Shown here piece by piece: positions 4,360 to 6,348 of a stretch of DNA of 6,348 nt (position 1 is its first letter; every line of letters starts with the position of its first letter). Made by a program: the position numbers and the translations under genes. Below the pieces are notes generated by a model. It was not told the DNA's origin, did no database searches, and saw only the letters and a list, made by a program, of their open reading frames with translations. Location: NCBI GenBank assembly GCA_003577005.1, contig QEUW01000426.1, positions 1 to 6,348 on the forward strand, given 5' to 3'. The DNA is from Chloroflexota bacterium (GTDB taxonomy: Bacteria > Chloroflexota > Anaerolineae > Caldilineales > Caldilineaceae).

Positions 4360-6348
4360 ATGCCTTTGCCAGGACAACAGCCGATTTCACGCCGGCGCTT
4401 TTTGCAGGTCTCTTCGACTGCCGCGGCCAGCCTGGCGCTGGCCGCTTGTGGAGGAGGCGAACAGGTCGCCGCACCGCAGCCACAGGCCCCGGCTGCCGAC
4501 ACGCCCACCCCCGCCCCCATTCAGGTTGCCCAAGACACGCCCACCCCGGTGGCGCAGGTATCGGGCCAGTACAACGAGGCGCCCATGCTGGCCGAGCTTG
4601 TCCAGGCCGGGCAGTTGCCGCCGGTGGACCAGCGCCTGCCGATCAACCCCAAGGTTTTGCAGCCTTACCACGAGATCGGCAAATATGGCGGCACGTGGCG
4701 GCGCGGCTTCCGCGGGGCGTCCGACCGTTTTGGCGTCCACACGACGGTGGCCGACCATCTGCTTGAAGTCTACCAGCAGGAGGGGGGCGATGTGACGCTT
4801 GTTCCCAACGTCGCCGCCAGCTATGAGGTCAACGACGACGCGACTGAGTACATCTGGCATCTGCGCGAAGGGCACAAATGGTCTGACGGCGCCGAGATGA
4901 GTTCGGAAAATGCCGTCTGGTGGTACGAACACGTCTATCTCAACGACGAGCTGGCGCCCAACCGCCGCTACGACAACGTGCGCCAGCAGGATTTTCTCAC
5001 CGGCATCGAGGCCATCGACCAGTGGAGCTTCAAGTGTACCTACAGCGTTCCCAACCCTACGTTGCCCCTGGGTGTAGTGCGCGGGGAGGCGTGGGGTCTC
5101 ATCGGCGGCTTGAACTTTATGGTGCCGCACCACTATCTGGCGCAATTCCACCCCGACTTTGCCGACCCGGATGAACTCGAGGCCGTGATCGCCGAGCATC
5201 AGGTGAATAGTTGGGCCGAGTTGTGGATGGGTGGCCCCATCGGCATGTTCTTCTTCAACCCGGAGCTCCCCATCGTCGGCCCCTGGCCCATGAAGACCAC
5301 CGTGCCCGCCGACCTGGTGACCCAGGAGCGCAACCCTTACTACTTCCAGGTCGATGTCGAAGGCAACCAGCTGCCCTACATCGACCAGATCACCCACCTC
5401 TTCTTTGAGGATCAGGAAACCTTCAACCTGCGTCTGATCGGCGGCGAGGTGGATTGCCAGTACCGCCATGTGCAGATCTCCGACTATCCCCTGCTCAAAG
5501 AGAACGAGGGGCGGGGTGGCTATCGCGTGCTTACCTGGCGGGCGGACGCCAATGGCGGCTATGCCGTCAACTCCACCCCACGCAACGATGACAACAGTGT
5601 GGACGAGGCGCAGGCCGGTATCGTCAGCTTGGCCGATTTCCGCCGGGCGCTCTCGGTGGCAATCAACCGCGAGGAGATCAACGAGCTGGTCTACAATGGC
5701 CTCTCGGTGCCCCGGCAGGCGGCGCCCATCCCCGGCTCGCCCGTCTGGAAAGAGGAATATGAAGAGGCGTGGGCGCAGTACGACCCCGACCTGGCCAACG
5801 AATTGCTCGACGGCCTCGGCCTCGACCAGCGCGGCGCCGACGGCTTCCGTCTACGGCCCGACGGCGAACCGCTCGTGCTGCGGCTCGATGTGGACTCCAT
5901 GCCCGGCTCGGCGGCGGATGACCAGAATGAACTGGTCAAGCAATACTGGGAGGTGGTGGGCGTCCGCACGGTCATCAACTCCATGGAGCGTTCGCTGCGC
6001 GAGACAGTGCAGTTTAGTGACCGTTTCTCGGTGGTGGCCGCGGGTATCGGTAACACGGCCTTGCCCCTGGCCTTCGACGGCTGGCATGGCGGCGCACCCG
6101 GCGGTTGGGGCCGCTATGTGCGCACGGTCAACACCGACAACCCAGACCCGCTCGGTGTAGCGCCTCCCGAAGGCGACCCCATCTACGAAATGCAAGAGCT
6201 CATCGACCAGGCCTACCAGACCATCGGCCTGGACGAGGCGCACGAGGTGCTCAAACAGGCGCTCGACATCTACTACGACCAGTGCTACAACATCGGCGTC
6301 GTGGGCGCCGGCGTCGTACCCGTGGTCGTCTCCAACCGCATGAAGAAC
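4360..6348 (+). CDS. ABC transporter family 5 substrate-binding lipoprotein, 3'-truncated by window edge
   Basis: The frame is open for 663 codons from ATG 4360 to the right edge without a stop. The N-terminus has a twin-arginine motif SRRRFLQ (10-16), a hydrophobic stretch and lipobox LAAC with Cys29, then a Thr/Pro/Ala/Gln-rich linker (about 30-66). It should therefore be exported folded through Tat and lipid-anchored outside the membrane. Family 5 (SBP_bac_5) hallmarks are LVPNVAASYEV with WHLREGHKWSDG (146-176), RNPYYF (323-328), LPYIDQITHLFFED (338-351) and FRRALSVAINREEINELVY (426-444). The region EAPMLAELVQAGQLPPV with IGKYGGTWRR (72-114) marks a subgroup annotated as peptide-binding. 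Some family 5 relatives bind oligosaccharides, so the ligand is open. Only a modest C-terminal part should be missing. With the ATPase gene just upstream it forms part of one importer. Confidence 0.93.
   Translation, partial: MPLPGQQPISRRRFLQVSSTAAASLALAACGGGEQVAAPQPQAPAADTPTPAPIQVAQDTPTPVAQVSGQYNEAPMLAELVQAGQLPPVDQRLPINPKVLQPYHEIGKYGGTWRRGFRGASDRFGVHTTVADHLLEVYQQEGGDVTLVPNVAASYEVNDDATEYIWHLREGHKWSDGAEMSSENAVWWYEHVYLNDELAPNRRYDNVRQQDFLTGIEAIDQWSFKCTYSVPNPTLPLGVVRGEAWGLIGGLNFMVPHHYLAQFHPDFADPDELEAVIAEHQVNSWAELWMGGPIGMFFFNPELPIVGPWPMKTTVPADLVTQERNPYYFQVDVEGNQLPYIDQITHLFFEDQETFNLRLIGGEVDCQYRHVQISDYPLLKENEGRGGYRVLTWRADANGGYAVNSTPRNDDNSVDEAQAGIVSLADFRRALSVAINREEINELVYNGLSVPRQAAPIPGSPVWKEEYEEAWAQYDPDLANELLDGLGLDQRGADGFRLRPDGEPLVLRLDVDSMPGSAADDQNELVKQYWEVVGVRTVINSMERSLRETVQFSDRFSVVAAGIGNTALPLAFDGWHGGAPGGWGRYVRTVNTDNPDPLGVAPPEGDPIYEMQELIDQAYQTIGLDEAHEVLKQALDIYYDQCYNIGVVGAGVVPVVVSNRMKN
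4498..4547 (+). repeat. Direct repeat in the lipoprotein linker
   Basis: GACACGCCCACCCC occurs at 4498-4511 and again at 4534-4547, a 14-bp exact repeat with a 36-bp (12-codon) period. Both copies encode DTPTP (residues 46-50 and 58-62) in the flexible linker after the lipidated cysteine. It looks like a local in-frame duplication in a low-constraint spacer. Confidence 0.75.

Noticed and set aside
4387..5469. Minus-strand open frame of about 360 codons
   Set aside because: It lies wholly inside the binding-protein gene, whose Tat signal, lipobox and family motifs are clear. The antisense translation shows no family I recognise, and long antisense frames are common in GC-rich coding DNA.
5468..6160. 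Plus-strand frame of about 230 codons inside the binding protein
   Set aside because: The translation is a Ser/Arg/Pro/Thr-rich, low-complexity product typical of an off-frame reading, while the overlapping family 5 frame keeps its motifs throughout.

Overview
All five recognisable genes lie on the + strand. The first enters from the left edge and the last runs off the right edge. The DNA is GC-rich, and all recognised genes share that composition. The clear exception is a strikingly AT-rich inverted repeat at 556-655. The best guess for the organism is a Chloroflexota bacterium (Anaerolineae/Caldilineae type). Three things point that way: an ALAAC-GGG lipobox followed by a Thr/Pro-rich linker in a Tat-type solute-binding lipoprotein, heptameric AATTGTG repeats between genes, and a multidomain protein related to the Anabaena sensory rhodopsin transducer (ASRT). 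No marker gene is present, so this is inference.

Layout. (1) 1-555: C-terminal part of a phytanoyl-CoA dioxygenase-family (Fe(II)/2-oxoglutarate) oxygenase. (2) 556-655: a long hairpin with 32-bp perfect arms made of degenerate heptamers, ending one base before the next gene's Shine-Dalgarno. (3) 662-2212: a 516-residue cytosolic protein that reads as four tandem ASRT-like beta-sandwich domains arranged as two pairs. (4) 2214-3146: a two-domain GNAT acetyltransferase, one base after the previous stop and so probably translationally coupled to it. (5) 3143-3171: a near-consensus sigma-70 promoter overlapping the GNAT stop codon, followed by a GC-rich dyad at 3185-3210. (6) 3262-4299: an OppF/DppF-type ABC transporter ATPase. 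(7) 4360 to the right edge: a Tat/lipoprotein family 5 substrate-binding protein, with an excellent Shine-Dalgarno.

Working together: the last two genes are parts of one oligopeptide/oligosaccharide-type importer. Its permeases and the OppD-type ATPase are not in the window and would be expected downstream. The ASRT-like/GNAT pair looks like a separate transcription unit. ASRT-like domains have been proposed to bind small molecules, probably sugars, so the pair could sense or modify a ligand brought in by the neighbouring importer. That functional link is inference. The most interesting items are the four-domain ASRT-like protein with its coupled GNAT partner, the heptamer hairpin, and the promoter with its downstream dyad. 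I see no RNA genes, CRISPR arrays, insertion sequences or phage genes.
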